Shown in pieces: positions 41,752 to 53,749 of a stretch of 64,000 nt of DNA. The stretch is from NCBI GenBank assembly GCA_949358305.1, contig OX442314.1, positions 51,592,581-51,656,580 of the forward strand. Reading direction: 5' to 3'. Under the pieces are notes generated by a model that saw nothing but the letters and a program-made list of their open reading frames with translations, searched no databases and was not told the DNA's origin. Made by a program: the position numbers and the translations under genes. The first letter of the stretch is position 1. Each line of letters opens with the position of its first letter. The stretch is from Strigamia acuminata. Its lineage: Eukaryota > Arthropoda > Chilopoda > Geophilomorpha > Linotaeniidae.

Positions 41752-42085
41752 TGTGGAGTTTCGGGGTCATTGACGCACGTTGCAGGGGGGGAGTCAGACT
41801 TGTGACGCTGGGGGGACCACCAGCGCACGTTGCAAGGGGAAATCGAACTCGTGATACTTGATGATCACCAGCGCGCGTTGCTTGAGGGGGGTCACCGGAC
41901 GCTGCCGCCCAGTGACCACCCAGGCAAGGTAATTATTGTGAGCAGCCAATCAAGGCTGTCGTGGAAAGGGGGAGAAACCCTGGTTGTGTAAAATAAAGAG
42001 ACACTTGAGATACAGTTGTCAGAAAGCAAAGACGTGTTTCTTGTCCGCTGTTTTCATTTCAAACAACATTCAACGAAAGTTCACA
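41752..42085 (+). repeat. 3' LTR of the gag-only element
   Basis: 334 bp; differs from the 5' LTR at three positions (tgtggag, gacgcacg, caccggacg). Confidence 0.9.
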
Positions 42086-42174
42086 CCATCATATTAACGC
42101 GAGTTTCTATCACTGCTTTCAGTTGATTTTGCTCATTTTTTGTATTGAGGCTATGATCATAGCCTTGGTTTATG

Positions 42175-42815
42175 ACTATAGGATTCAAGATTATTGGATT
42201 CAAGAGTTATGAATTCAGAATTCAAAATTATTGGATTCAAGAGTTATGAATTCAGAATTCAAGATTATTGCATTCAAGAGTTATGAATTCAGAATTCAAG
42301 ATTCAGGAATGAATTCAGGATTTAGAATCCATGATTCAGGAATGAATTCAGGATTTAGAATTCATGATTCAGGAATGAATTCATGATTCAGGAATGAATT
42401 CATGATTCAGGAATGAATTCATGATTCAGGAATGAATTCATGATTCAGGAATGAATTCATGATTCAGGAATGAATTCATGATTCAGGAATGAATTCATGA
42501 TTCAGGAATGAATTCATGATTCAGGAATGAATTCATGATTCAGGAATGAATTCATGATTCAGGAATGAATTCATGATTCAGGAATGAATTCATGATTCAG
42601 GAATGAATTCAGGATTTAGAATTCATCATTCAGCATCAGGAATGAATTCAGGATTTAGAATTCATCATTCAGCATTCAGGAATCAATTCAGGATTTAGAA
42701 TTCATCATTCAGGAATGAATTTAGAATTCAGGATTCAGGATTTAGAATTCATCATTCAGAAATGAATTTAGAATTCAGGATTCAGGATTTAGGATTCAAG
42801 AATGAATCTTCTGCC
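42175..42815. repeat. Minisatellite of gaattca/gattcagga units
   Basis: The core is about 13 copies of a 19-bp unit (gaattcatgattcaggaat) at 42360-42610, flanked by related 25-38 bp variants. It contains many EcoRI-type gaattc words. No coding potential. Confidence 0.92.
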
Positions 42816-43061
42816 AGTTGAATTGTCGATTGGATATCTGTGTGTACAAAGAAGGCGTTGGTGTACTCGTTGAATATAATGGGATCCTTCAAAATTTTAA
42901 TTTGAGTTTTTCGAATAATAAATTAAAAGAACATGTTTTCGAAGAATAAATAAAATAGAAAACCAACAAAAATTAAATTTTTTAAAATTGAAATGTTAAA
43001 CATCAGTATTTGAGATCCGCGCTCGGCGGCCGGTCAATTCAATTCAATTATTTAAAAAAAA

Positions 43062-43162
43062 GTAATCATAGTATAATCCCAGCCATGAAAGGTCCAATTA
43101 TTTAACCAAAAGAAATGGGATTGAATTGATTTTTCGAACAGCTCTTCCAATCCTGGAACTTA
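43062..43162. repeat. ~100-bp interspersed repeat, copy B
   Basis: Second copy of the sequence at 21697-21802, in the same orientation, ending just before a Tc1 element. Confidence 0.75.
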
Positions 43163-43195
43163 TATTCAACTGATAAGATTCCGGATTGCCCTTTA

Positions 43196-44599
43196 CAGTC
43201 TGTTTCAAAAGTATAAACACACCATCTATATCTGCTTTCATAAGAGTTGCAATGTAATTGTAGTTCTGTTAATTGACACCAGAGTGTTCTAATATTACTT
43301 ACTGACGCCAGAGAGTGCAGTCATCCAAATTCAAATTGAATAACGGTTTTAAGAAGAGGTTAGAACAATGCCTCGCTGAAAAACACTGTTGGAACAAGAA
43401 ATTCGTGAAATCTACTTATTACATGGTGCAGGAAAGTTATTGAGGTACATTGCAGCTGCAACAAACAGATCTACACGTGCCGTACACAATGTTTTGATGC
43501 AAGGAGAAATTATGGCAAAAATAAACGACCAGGACGACCAAAATGTATGACTCCCAGGAACAAACGACAAGCTTTTCAATTGTTGACATCCAACAAAATG
43601 TCAACAAGAGAAGCAGCAGCAGCATTACCAATTCAAGTGTCACATACAACTGTTTGGAGGAGTATTAAAGACAATAATAATGCAAAATTCATCAAAATGA
43701 AAGCAAAACCAAAATTAACAGAACAGCACAAATTGGCAAGACTCAATTGGGGAAGACAGAAGATGTCCTGGAAGAAACAATGGCAAGAAACTGTGTTTTC
43801 AGATGAAAAAAAGTGGAATTTAGATGGACCTGATGGATTTTCTTATTATTGGCATGACCTAAGAAAGGATGAGAAAGTGAGGATGAGTAGGCAGCAAGGT
43901 GGAGGATCAGTTATGGTGTGGGCTGGATTTGGTTGGGGTGGTAAGACTGATATTGTTATCATTAATGGCAAAATAAACTCTGAAAAATATCAACAAATGT
44001 TGTATGAAAATTTGATTGCTTTTGGTCCAGTAATAGGGGGCAATAATTGGAAATTTCAACAGGATAATGCCTCCATACATGCATCCAAATCAACAAAAAA
44101 ATGGTTTAACGATGAAAAAATTAATGTTATTGATTGGCCTTCTAGAAGTCCAGATGTTAACCCAATTGAAAATTTATGGGGCATCATGACTCGCATTGTT
44201 TATGGCGAAAACAAGCAGTATCGATACAGTGAACAAACTGAAAATTGCCATTATGGATGCCTGGGAGTCATTACCACTTCAGCAGCTAAGAAAACTCGTG
44301 AATTCAATGCCAGACCGAATATTTAACCTTATTGCAGCAAATGGTGGACCAACAAAGTACTGAATCTCTTATAAAGCAAATATAATCAAAAATCTGTATG
44401 GTGTGTTTATACTTTTGCAACAGGCTAAAACCTGAAACCTGTGATAATTTATGATCTAATCAACCAATTGTCATAAAAATTGTACAGAATATGTAAAATA
44501 CTATTAGGAAATATATTATGTTTGGTCAAAAATATATTTGTTAATTAAACTTGAAAATACCCCAAAAAACTGGTGTGTTTATACTTTTGAAACAGACTG
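43196..44599 (+). mobile_element. Tc1-type DNA transposon, 1.4 kb, decayed
   Basis: The 29-bp ends starting cagtctgtttcaaaagtata match perfectly as inverted repeats and are bordered by TA (43194-43195, 44600-44601). A further inverted copy of the end lies inside the right side (44399-44427) with about four differences. That resembles an extra transposase-binding repeat. The transposase is broken. Confidence 0.92.
43368..44363 (+). pseudogene. Tc1 transposase (DD34E), one nonsense codon and two frameshifts
   Basis: The open core (43547-44326) has the D-D-E triad in VFSDEKKWNLDGPD, FQQDNASIH and DVNPIENLWG, with 34 residues between the second Asp and Glu. That is the Tc1 spacing. A GRPK-type hook (KRPGRPKCM) lies just upstream. 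The probable start ATG at 43368 is followed by a TGA at 43377. The helix-turn-helix region is in another frame (change near 43520), and the last ~40 residues are again shifted (near 44225), with the likely original stop at 44361. The catalytic residues remain, but no full protein can be made. Confidence 0.9.
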
Positions 44600-46393
44600 T
44601 ATAATCATAGCAGGCAAATAATCTGTTTCTTCTAACATGCCTTCTAGTGAGGAAAAATGAATTTTTGAGGCTCTTGTTGAAAGTAAAATTAGTTAATTTA
44701 GCATTGTAACTAATCCACACCAACATTGAAAACATGAGATAGACAACGATGAAAATTTTTAGGGACTGCATTAGGAGACCATTTAAGTTGCCTAAATGAA
44801 ATGAAAACAAAATACTTTGCAACACACCAGCTTAATTAATGACGAAATTAAATCTGGTGTAGTGCGGTGTTTATCAGCAAACACACGCTTTGAGGGTCTT
44901 TGAGGGTCGGATTTATAAACGTCGAAACTCAAAAAGACTAAATCCAAACATAATAAAACGAATAACAATTAAACTGTTGGAACAACTTTGGCACATTAGA
45001 TAAATTTTGAGAACGTTTATTTCAATCCATTTTTATTTCTTTTGAGATACAACAAAAATACAACCGAATATCATTGTTATATTGCTATATCTAATATCAA
45101 CAAGAATGCTAAAAATAAAAAGCCAAAAAAAATGCAAAGTTTACCTTTTCTTGAGTTGTTGATCGAGGCGTGTTATCCAGCAATGACTTACATGTAGAGT
45201 TTAGGGACAAATATTGTCACAGTTCCATTACTTCGTGCGTTTCTGAATTAGCGCGATTGTTGCGCGATTAGTTAATCATTGTATCATGTCCCGAAATTGC
45301 AAATCGGTTGTTATTGTTTTTATAAATTGCGTGTGTATGTACCACAACTGATTTACTTCTATATAATGATTGGTCTAATTGTCGCCTGCTCAAATGAGCA
45401 TTTTATGTTTTAAGAGTTTGTTTTGACATTGTACAGGACAAATCAACTAAAATATAATATTGATTTGTCCTTCCGATAATTTGTGAGGTAAAATAACCTC
45501 AAACCGTGTATGTCGTTTTTCTCACATGTTATGTTTTTCCACTGCAATAAAGATGGCGGCACAATTTGTGCTTGTAATGCAAAACACTGGAAATAGGATT
45601 GGACTCACTTTATTCGATATAATGGCCCACATTACATTCTGTCATCTATTTTTGGAGCAACCAGTATTGCTTTTTTAACAAGGAGACCTTCGCCTTTGCT
45701 GCATTACGGAACATGTCGTGGCCACATAACGATTATTGTGACGATGCCGCGAAGCCAGCCCTATTCCTTGGCCCGCCCGGACACTTATCCAGTGGATGCA
45801 GGGCCGTCTTTACACTTTTCAGCGCCCTGGGCTAATAAAACTCAGGCGCCCCTTGCCCAGCACTTTTCTGTGCCCGGCACCCTTCTGTGCCCATTGAGCC
45901 CCTGTGTCCGGCGCCCCCCTGTGCCCGGCGCCCCTGGGCTGCAGCCCAGTTAGCCCAATGGTAAAGGTGGGCCTGATTGGATGCCACCCGTTTACACGAT
46001 CCCATAACCCGGTTTCTTTGTAATAAACATAGACATGTTTAATCCATCGTAAGTTCGTATTATTCAGTTATATTTTCACTATAGCGCACAATGTGTTAAA
46101 CTTATCTCGGTTAGTTAAGTTGTATTAAATTTTATTTATCGCACGTGTGGCATTGTTGCAGAGATAAAGGCTGAGCAACTTTTACAGCTGGAAAATGACT
46201 GGAAAACTGATTACAAGGCAGTTTCTGAAGTGTAGAGACTCGTCACATTTTATAATGATTTTTTTCTGTTGTCACACATACAGCACGTAAAACATGGAGT
46301 ATTTAAAAAAAATGAAGCTAATAAATAACAAATATTTGTTCATGAGTTGTTGTAGAAAATCAAACAGTAATGTTTTACAAAATTCTAATAATT
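44600..46393. other. Intergenic with one hAT MITE
   Basis: AT-rich DNA apart from the MITE at 45799-45975. ORFs here are short and unrecognised. The last ~300 bp are the downstream region of ANKRD40. Confidence 0.45.
45799..45975. mobile_element. hAT MITE, 177 bp
   Basis: Ends cagggccgtctttac and gtaaaggtgggcctg form imperfect inverted repeats. The 8-bp flanks agtggatg and attggatg match at 7 of 8 positions. The interior repeats gtgcccggcgccc words. Confidence 0.7.
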
Positions 46394-49300
46394 CTAGTAT
46401 AAAATAGTACAATTTCTAAATCCAGGTATTGACGGATACGGAGAAGAAGCAGCGGTGGTGGCGACGGCATTATTGCCGTTTGCAGGCCTGGTGCTGGTAA
46501 GAACAAGCTCCAGTTGTTGGAAATCGAGTAATCGCTTCACATCTTTGTCCTTGCGTACAACGGTGTCCGGCAGTTTACGGATTTTCAGAATGTGTTTCAG
46601 ATCGATTCCCAGCTCTTCGCAGCAGACTCGCAGCAAGCGTGAATATGTCAAGTCGTTCCGAGGGATTTCTATCTCAATGTAGTCCGGATCGGGAGAATGA
46701 GCAACGCGGACTTTCAAAACTAATTCTAAAAATAAAATAAAATTACGTTAAGAACGGGCAGCACCAAATTTGCGCGACCCAAATTTGCGCCGTCTTTATT
46801 TTGACTCAAATTTGCGCCGGTCCAAATTTGCGCAACATGCGTCACCACTGACCGTCATGGCGCGCCTTGGGATACCCTCAACCCCATTTGCAGGGTTTCT
46901 TCATCTCGCCGCCCTTCATTTCGCCGCCCTTTATTTAATTGCCGACCATTACTCCCTGGTAGGAGAATTGCTTAAAAAGGTTAGGTTCGCGGGGGGGGGG
47001 GGGGCTTGCCCCCCTTGTTAAGCATTCTTAGAAATACGAGAGGCGGAAGCAGCCTAAAAGCGGCGGCGACATGAATGGCGACGAAATGAAGTGATTGACT
47101 GAACACCAAGTCAAACAATTTACTGTGCATGTGTCTCACTAATTTGACCCCTCGCAAATTTGGGTCAGCGCAAATTTGGGTCGCGCTAATTTGAATCGTG
47201 CTAATTTGGTTTGCGCAAACTTAGGATTTTTTTTACTTGTTTGCGCAAATATGGATCGCGCAAATTTGATTCGCGCTAATCTGAACCCCGCCCCGTTAAT
47301 AAATATACAATATACACAGGGTGTCCTCTGATCTCGAAATAAGAAACATTACATGAATAAAAACTTTAATTTATTTTTAGACCCCGGATAAATGCATAAA
47401 TGCATAGAATATATTTATATTGAATAAAACCGAAATTGGCTTAAATTGCATATTTCGCGAAAATCAGTAAATAAATGCCTAAATCGCCATTTTTCCGGGA
47501 AAAAACGGGGATTTATGTCTTTTTTTAAGACACGTTTCGTGTACGTACGCAACGGAAAACTGAGGACTTCGCCAAAAACAAACAAAAACAGACACCAGGG
47601 GAAGTCCTAAATTAGTGTCTGGAAAAAGGTTTAAGAAATAAACAAATAAAAAAATAAAAAATAGAAAAAAATAAATTGTAATTACTAATTATAATTCATT
47701 TACATCAAGAACACTTTGAAATGGCATTAACTTGTTATTCAACACCTGATTTCACTCTAATAAATTTTTTTATTTTGCATATTTTTATTTTTTATTTTGC
47801 ATATTTTTATTTTTTATTTTGCATAAACTGGACTTTTTGGTGCATATTTCATGCGCATAAAATGGACTTTTTGGTGCATATTTCATGCGCATAAAATGGA
47901 CTTTTTGGTGCATATTTCATGCGCATAAAATGGACTTTTTGGTGCATATTTCATGCGCATAAAATGGACTTTTTGGTGCATATTTCATGCGCATAAAACG
48001 AATTTTATTTTGCATAAATATCCGGGGTCTATTTATTATTAATATGTAGGGCCCGGATAAATCCATAGGAATTATTTTTATTCAATAAAAATCCGAAATT
48101 GGCTATAAATGCTTATTTTCAGAAAATGAGAAAATAAATGCACAAATCGCCATTTTTCCGGAAAAAAACGGCGATTTGGTGTATGTTTTTAACGATACGT
48201 AACAAAAAAATTGTTTTCTTTTTATTAACCTACCGTATCACCTCACATAAAACGGCATGCTGTTAGGCATGGGTTTACCAGGTTTTTAAAATTGCTGTAC
48301 AAAAAGTTTATACCGGCATGCCAGTATAAACATGCCGGTATCAGTGTTTTTTACTTTAAAAAGCCCGGATGAATAATTATGTTGGTTTTAGGGCCTAAAA
48401 TTTAAGTTTTCCTTTATTTCAGTAGATTTTTACTAAAATCTGCGTAAATAAATAGAAATTTAAGGCAATTTCTTACATTTTGAAGATCTAAAAAAGATTT
48501 TATGCTTGTTTTGGCTGAATTCTCATTTAGAAAAATTTGTACTCACTTACAACGGCATGCCGGCATAACTCGCACTACACCCGCATGTGTGGCTTAATGT
48601 GAAGTTATACGGTAAAGTTAGTGCAAAAAATTTTTAAAATTGTCTACGGACTTTGTGGACACCCTGTATTTTTAAAGATTGACAAGTGCGTGTTACCGTC
48701 ATCAAATTGATTACTGCAGCCATTTTTCATGATTACGGTTTGATTTGGATGTCCGACTTCAACATCAATTTTATTGCTTATCTCTGGGTTTATTAAGTAG
48801 TTAGGAATTATGGTTGAGTTGACATCGGCCTTTACAAATGTGCTTTCGCCTGCAAATTCAAAAACAGATGTAATAAGGCAATTATTGTATGGGGATGGAG
48901 AAGGCAGATTTGGTCTGATAATCGAAAATGACAGAAATCACAGAGTTTTCCATAATAGGACATTTTTAAGAAATAAAAATGCATCTTTGGCACATCAAAT
49001 TTTGAAAAAATTAACCGATAAAATTTTTAGTTTTTACTTTTTCAAAATAATTTTTACCTTTAAAAGATGCAATTTTTACCTTTCAAAGATGCAATTTTTA
49101 CCTTTAAAAGATGCAATTTTTACCTTTAAAAGATGCAATTTTTACCTTTAAAAGATGCAATTTTTACCTTTAAAAGATGCAATTTTTACCTTTAAAAGAT
49201 GCAATTTTTACCTTAAAGAAATGATAATCAATTTGTTTCTTTTTTTTTGGTATTTTTAAACCCAACTGTGAAAAATGTTGCAACCTACACGTAATTTAAA

Positions 49301-49650
49301 CCACCTGTATTTAATAGATGAAAAATTTCCTCCTTATCAGCTACACTTGCAGCCGTTTCTCCCGTTTTAGATATTAGTTTTCTATCGGCACCGGTCTGTA
49401 GCAAGCACTTTACGATATTCGTGTAACCTCTTTTTGCAGCCCAGTGTAAAGCGGTCCTATAATTTCAACATAAAATAGAATTAATAGCGCACTAGCCTCG
49501 GATAAATAACAGTATTTGTACAAACCAGCCGTTTATTTCGTGCTGTGCATTAACGTTAACTCCTTTTGATATTAGAGTGCAAACAGCTTCTTCGTCACCA
49601 AAACAAGCGGCTTCCCTTAATTTCTCTTCACTAGCCTTAGTGAAATCCAT
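46394..49650 (-). CDS. ANKRD40: ANKRD40-like ankyrin-repeat protein, four exons
   Basis: Exons 49526-49650, 49305-49456, 48715-48849 and 46394-46725 join in phase to 247 residues. The N-terminus has two ankyrin repeats (EEKLREAACFGDEEAV; GWTALHWAAKRGYTNIVKCLL). Then comes PNYLINPE, and the last exon encodes the family's conserved C-terminal domain: LVLKVR, DYIEIEIPRNDLTYSRLLRVCCEEL, KIRKLP and KDVKRLLDFQQLELVL. Human ANKRD40 (about 368 residues) has the same order with a longer linker. Ankyrin repeats bind proteins; the biochemical role of ANKRD40 is not established. The third intron (about 2 kb) is filled with MITEs. The gene is divergent from CANT1 across 506 bp. Confidence 0.85.
46749..47297. 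mobile_element. MITE with repeated aaatttgcgc words
   Basis: Both ends carry several copies of (c)aaatttgcgcgacc, inverted between the left (46765-46830) and right (47130-47290) sides. Outermost words are acgggcagc and its rough complement gccccgtt. The centre has a run of 14 G (46991-47004) within gggg...cccc. No ORF; class not assigned. Confidence 0.55.
47317..48666. mobile_element. Candidate Tc1-type element with nested MITEs
   Basis: The ends CAGGGTGTCC and GGACACCCTG face each other, with TA on the right side only. Inside are a MITE at about 47379-48027 (ends agaccccggata and its complement) with a 34-bp tandem array, a related stretch at 48040-48190, and a MITE at about 48227-48621 (ends taacctaccgta). 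The nesting is inferred by eye. Confidence 0.5.
47831..48003. repeat. 34-bp tandem repeat, five copies
   Basis: The unit begins ctttttggtgcatatttcat and continues gcgcataaaatgga. Copies are nearly identical. Confidence 0.9.
49055..49220. repeat. 22-bp tandem repeat, about seven copies
   Basis: The unit is aagatgcaatttttaccttt plus aa, in ANKRD40 intron 2. It inflates a plus-strand ORF that is not a gene. Confidence 0.9.
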
Positions 49651-50156
49651 TCTGATTGCAGTCGATAACTCGGTACGGAAGCGCTGTATAAAATTTTATT
49701 TTTATTTTTAATTTTTAAAGAACGAACTAAATTATTCATTTTTATTATCATTAAAAAAATAAAAAACAGTACAAAATCACTAAAATTCTCTAAAAAAAAA
49801 AAATAGGTGTAACTAAATTCTTAATTTTCATTTCAGCTAGCACCAGCACGAAACTTCTCGTTAAATTAATAACATTTTCAAATTTCAATGATTTCAAATA
49901 ACTTTCTTTTTTTTTTCTTTTTAAATAAAAAATATTCTTCAATTAAAACTATCAACAAATTGTCAAAAAGATTATCAATTTTTATTTATTTCAGCTAGCA
50001 CCATGCGGGCGCTAGTTAAACCTCTTACGGAGCATGCGCAGAGCACTATGTATACAAAATGCTACGGTACTCGCAAGGCTCCTATTTAAAACGACCTGTG
50101 TCTCTCTACGGATTACTGAATCATGAAATAGATTGATTATTCATTCTCTTTTTGCC
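49651..50156. promoter_or_regulatory. Divergent promoter region of ANKRD40 and CANT1
   Basis: Only 506 bp separate the two start codons on opposite strands, so the promoters must lie here. The sequence is AT-rich with an inverted pair (gctagcaccagca near 49838; ctagcaccatgcgggcgctag near 49993). A two-codon upstream ORF (atgaaatag) starts at 50123, before the CANT1 ATG. Confidence 0.55.
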
Positions 50157-53100
50157 ATGCAGAACTGGAGACAAGCGATCAAAACGCCAATCACGTACAG
50201 AGTGAGGAACAATTCAATACGTGTCCAAACGAATTTTGTATATTTAGTCGCAACTACGGGCGTAGTGGTATTGATCGTTCTGTACACGTTGATTCCTCGA
50301 AGCAGAAGTGGTTTAGAAGTGATAAATCGGAGTGAATTGGTTGCCGATGACTCGGAATTAGGACACAATCAATTAAGTGACAGTGCTAATAGGTGGTATA
50401 ATGACACTTATCCCCTGACGAGTGTGAAAAGGACTAAGTTTGAATCGGTGTATAAAATTGGCATCATTTCAGATCTGGATGCAGAATCAAAGAGTGCTAG
50501 TGAAAAGAATGAGTGGATTAGTTATTTGAAAATTGGTTATCTCACGTATAATTTTGCCGATCAAAAGGTGAAGTTGGATTGGGAACCGAATGCGACGGTT
50601 TTGAAGTCTTCGATATCGCTGGATGGACGTGGTTTGGAGTTGTCGGAGTTGGTTGTGTTTAATGGGAAGTTGTATACGGTGGATGACAGAACGGGGATTG
50701 TTTATGAAATTGTGGGTGATGAAGTCATCCCGTGGGTTATTCTTGCTAATGGCAATGGACGCCAATCAAAAGGTAGCGAGGAAGGAGTGGAAAATTATCA
50801 GTGTTGTGCAAAATACCAAATAAAATACTTTGTTAAAGTATTTTGAAAGTAGCAAAATAAAATACTAGACTTTGACCGATATCGATATTTTGCAGTTCAG
50901 TCGAAACTCTTTACAACGAATCGCGGTATAACGAATTATCGATGTAACGAATACCTAAAAATGGCCGGTTTGGTTGGCTGGCCATAGAACTTCATGTTAA
51001 AAAATTTTGATATAACGAATTCTCGTTATAACAAATCGATTTTTCGGGTCCCTTGCAATTCGTTATAAAGAGTTTCGACTGTATCGCCGATACCGATAAT
51101 CGGCAACCGAATATCGGCCGATACCGATACCTGCGCAGATATTAAATTTAAAATGCTCGATATCGGTGAATACCGAAATAACCGCCGATAGCCGACAGTC
51201 GATACCGCTGGTCAAAGTCTATAAAATACTTTATAAACGTATTTTGAAAATAAAAATAAAATACTTTATAAACGTATTTTGGAAATAAAAATAAAATACT
51301 TTATAAACGTATTTTGGAAATAAAAATAAAATACTTTATAAACGTATTTTGGAAATAAAATTAAAAATACTTTATAAACGTATTTTGAAAATAAACAATA
51401 AAATACTTTATAAACGTATTTTGAAAATAAAAATAAAATAGTTTATAAACGTATTTTGAAAATAAAAATTAAAATACTTTATAAACGTATTTTGAAAATA
51501 AAAATAAAATTTTAGTTTGTATTTTGAAAATAAAATAGTATTTTCAAAATATTATTTTGCACAACACTGAAAATTACCACGAATGAGTGAGAAGATGGGA
51601 CTAGAATCAATTCAATGTCACTTTATAAACTGAATAAATTCAGGGTCTACCGAAACTGATCAAAAATCCAGACCAATAAAATTTTTTTTTTTTTTAACTT
51701 ATAATTTATGTATAAATTCATGTTTAATTTCTACGTTTAAAACTTGTTAAAATTAGCACAATGTTTGAAGTGAGCGACATTGAAAAAGTAATTTCTATTC
51801 CTATTCCAGTTTTCTTACTCCATTGTAGGTGTATTAAATTGAACTAATCGGATTTTTTAGCATTTAAAGGTGAATGGATGACGGTGAAGAATCAGGAACT
51901 ATACATCGGTGGGCTAGGAAAAGAATGGACAAGTCCACAAGGAGAATTGAAGAATTTGTATCCACAATGGATAAAGGTCGTATCTTCTACAGGAGAAGTT
52001 CGACATCTAGATTGGCATAAAAATTATAATGCAATGAGGAAGGCCATAAAAATCACATATCCAGGTATAATTATATTTATGGTTGTCATTTTATATATAT
52101 ACAAAATTAGGATTGCACCGAATATTAGGTTTATATTCGGTTTTCGGCCTGTTCGGCCTAAAAACCGAATATTATGTATTTGGCCGAATATCAACCTGGT
52201 ATTCGGCCGAATACATAATAATGATAAAATTAGAATTATTTGAATTTTGCAGTGCAACAACTTCACATTTATAGGTCAAAATTGCATTTTTTATACAAAA
52301 AAATTTAATTTTCACTATTAAGTTGCAATTATTACCTAAAAAACACAAAATGTACAATAAAAATTCAATATTTATTTTCAAAATGAAATTTTTAAAGCAA
52401 TAATTGCATTCCTGTAAAAATTGGTTTTCAGAGGAAAAAATCATTATTTTTAAGCAAAAATTGCATTTTTCTTTAGAAAAATGACATTTTAAACTTAAAA
52501 ATTACTTTTTTTTAGGTAAAAAGAATATTTTAGAACCTAAAAACTGCATTTATTAGATAAAAAGTAAATTTTTTCCGCCAAAAATAGGTTTTTTCTTTTT
52601 TTCAAGATACAAATTTTTTTTTAAACTTTCGTTTATTCGGCTTTTTTGGTATTCGGTGCAACCCTATATAAAATACATTACCTAAAATATATATATATAA
52701 TATAATATAAATATAAAAATAATGTATAATATCATATATACATACCGTATTTATATAAAAGTGGTCATAATTCATAGTCTGGCATGTTTTTGTCTTCTGA
52801 TTACAGAAACACTAAAAATTATTGGAGTCATGAGTGTTCATAAAACTGACTTGTTCGCATAATCGGTCATTAGGTTAAAACATGCATTGTATTGTATACG
52901 AAAACAAAAAATCGATTACAACTCGATAATTATCGACTAAAAATTGACTAAAGTCGATAAAAAAATCAATTTCTGCTGTTCGGTTATATAGAAGCTGTAA
53001 ATAGAAATTTTAGCTATTTTTATGTCGCTAAAATGACGTAGTGGCTAAAATGGGTTATCACTAAAAAAAAATCGCTAAAATGAAGTACTCCGTGTATTTG

Positions 53101-53494
53101 ATTTATCTATCCGTTTTTTGCAGGCTATTTAATTCACGAATCTGGTGCATGGAGCCAAATACATCGACAGTGGTTCTTTCTTCCACGTCGTGCGAGTCAT
53201 CAAAGATACGATGAGACTTTAGACGAGAGAAAAGGAACTAATTTGATCTTCAAATGTAGTGAAAATTTTGATTCCATTCAAGTTGGAAGAATAGGAGACA
53301 ATATGCTGACTAGAGGGTTTTCATCCTTCAAGTTTATTCCAGGAACCGACGACCAGGTGTTAATAGCTTTGAAATCGGAGGAAATCGATGGAATTTTAGC
53401 GACGTACATCTTAGTTTTCACACTAGATGGACAAATTTTGTTACCTGAAACCCGCATAGGTGATAAGAAATATGAAGGAATCGAATTTATATGA
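50157..53494 (+). CDS. CANT1: CANT1-type calcium-activated nucleotidase (apyrase), three exons
   Basis: Exons 50157-50772, 51861-52064 and 53124-53494 join in phase to 396 residues, against 401 in human CANT1. A signal-anchor helix lies at about 25-45 ([17 protein letters not shown]), implying a type II Golgi/ER or secreted enzyme. Conserved blocks are [41 protein letters not shown](T)[65 protein letters not shown] and the C-terminal YEGIEFI. The family forms a five-bladed beta-propeller and hydrolyses UDP, GDP and other nucleotides with Ca2+. Both introns (about 1.1 kb each) are swollen by MITEs. The family also gave rise to salivary apyrases in bed bugs and sand flies, but the anchor here suggests the housekeeping form. 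Confidence 0.92.
50865..51224. mobile_element. MITE with tagactttgacc ends, carrying a nested pogo-type MITE
   Basis: The outer ends tagactttgacc and ggtcaaagtcta are exact inverted copies, and the interior repeats ataccgata/tatcggc words. The inner element (about 50898-51080) has ends cagtcgaaactctttacaac and its near-complement, with ataacgaat words, a form common in pogo/Tigger MITEs. The pair lies within a ~33-bp tandem repeat. Confidence 0.7.
51215..51545. repeat. ~34-bp tandem repeat in CANT1 intron 1
   Basis: About eight copies of aaaatactttataaacgtat plus tttgraaataaa. A half copy lies before the MITE at 50815-50865, showing that the MITE landed inside the array. Confidence 0.88.
52108..52666. 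mobile_element. hAT-type MITE, 559 bp, in CANT1 intron 2
   Basis: The ends taggattgcaccgaat and attcggtgcaacccta are inverted copies. The 8-bp flanks tacaaaat (52100-52107) and tataaaat (52667-52674) match at 7 of 8 positions. The interior has aatattcggttttcggcc words near the left end. There is no ORF. Confidence 0.75.
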
Positions 53495-53749
53495 ACTACT
53501 AATTAATTTAGTGATGATTCAGATCAAAATATCTCGGAAATGATATTTACAAGCAAAATAAATAAATAAAATAATTTCAATTGTTTATTTAAAATAATTT
53601 TTTTAGTAAATTATTTTGCTGAAGTACATTTAGGTCACCTCAAAACATTTTCGAAATTTTTATTGCAGTATGGTAATCTTCTCTTAATTATGTTGTCAAA
53701 TTCAGAGTCCAAACAATCTTATGTTATTTCAGGAAAGTTAGGGGAATTA

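Larger units (their letters stand above)
39820..42085 (+). mobile_element. Gag-only LTR retrotransposon, 2.27 kb
   Basis: Two 334-bp LTRs (39820-40153, 41752-42085) differ at three positions seen by eye. Between them is one gag ORF and no protease, RT or integrase. Right after the 5' LTR, tcagaagtgggat (40154-40166) is complementary to the acceptor-arm side of eukaryotic tRNA-Leu, a primer site. A cacca duplication is possible at 39814-39818 and 42084-42088 if the LTR ends are taken one or two bases inward. The element must depend on enzymes from another retrotransposon. A diverged solo LTR of the family is at 3811-4010. Confidence 0.88.

Noticed and set aside
48810-49151. 113-codon plus-strand ORF (MVELTSAFTNV...)
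   Set aside because: It is antisense to ANKRD40 exon 3 and runs into the 22-bp tandem repeat.
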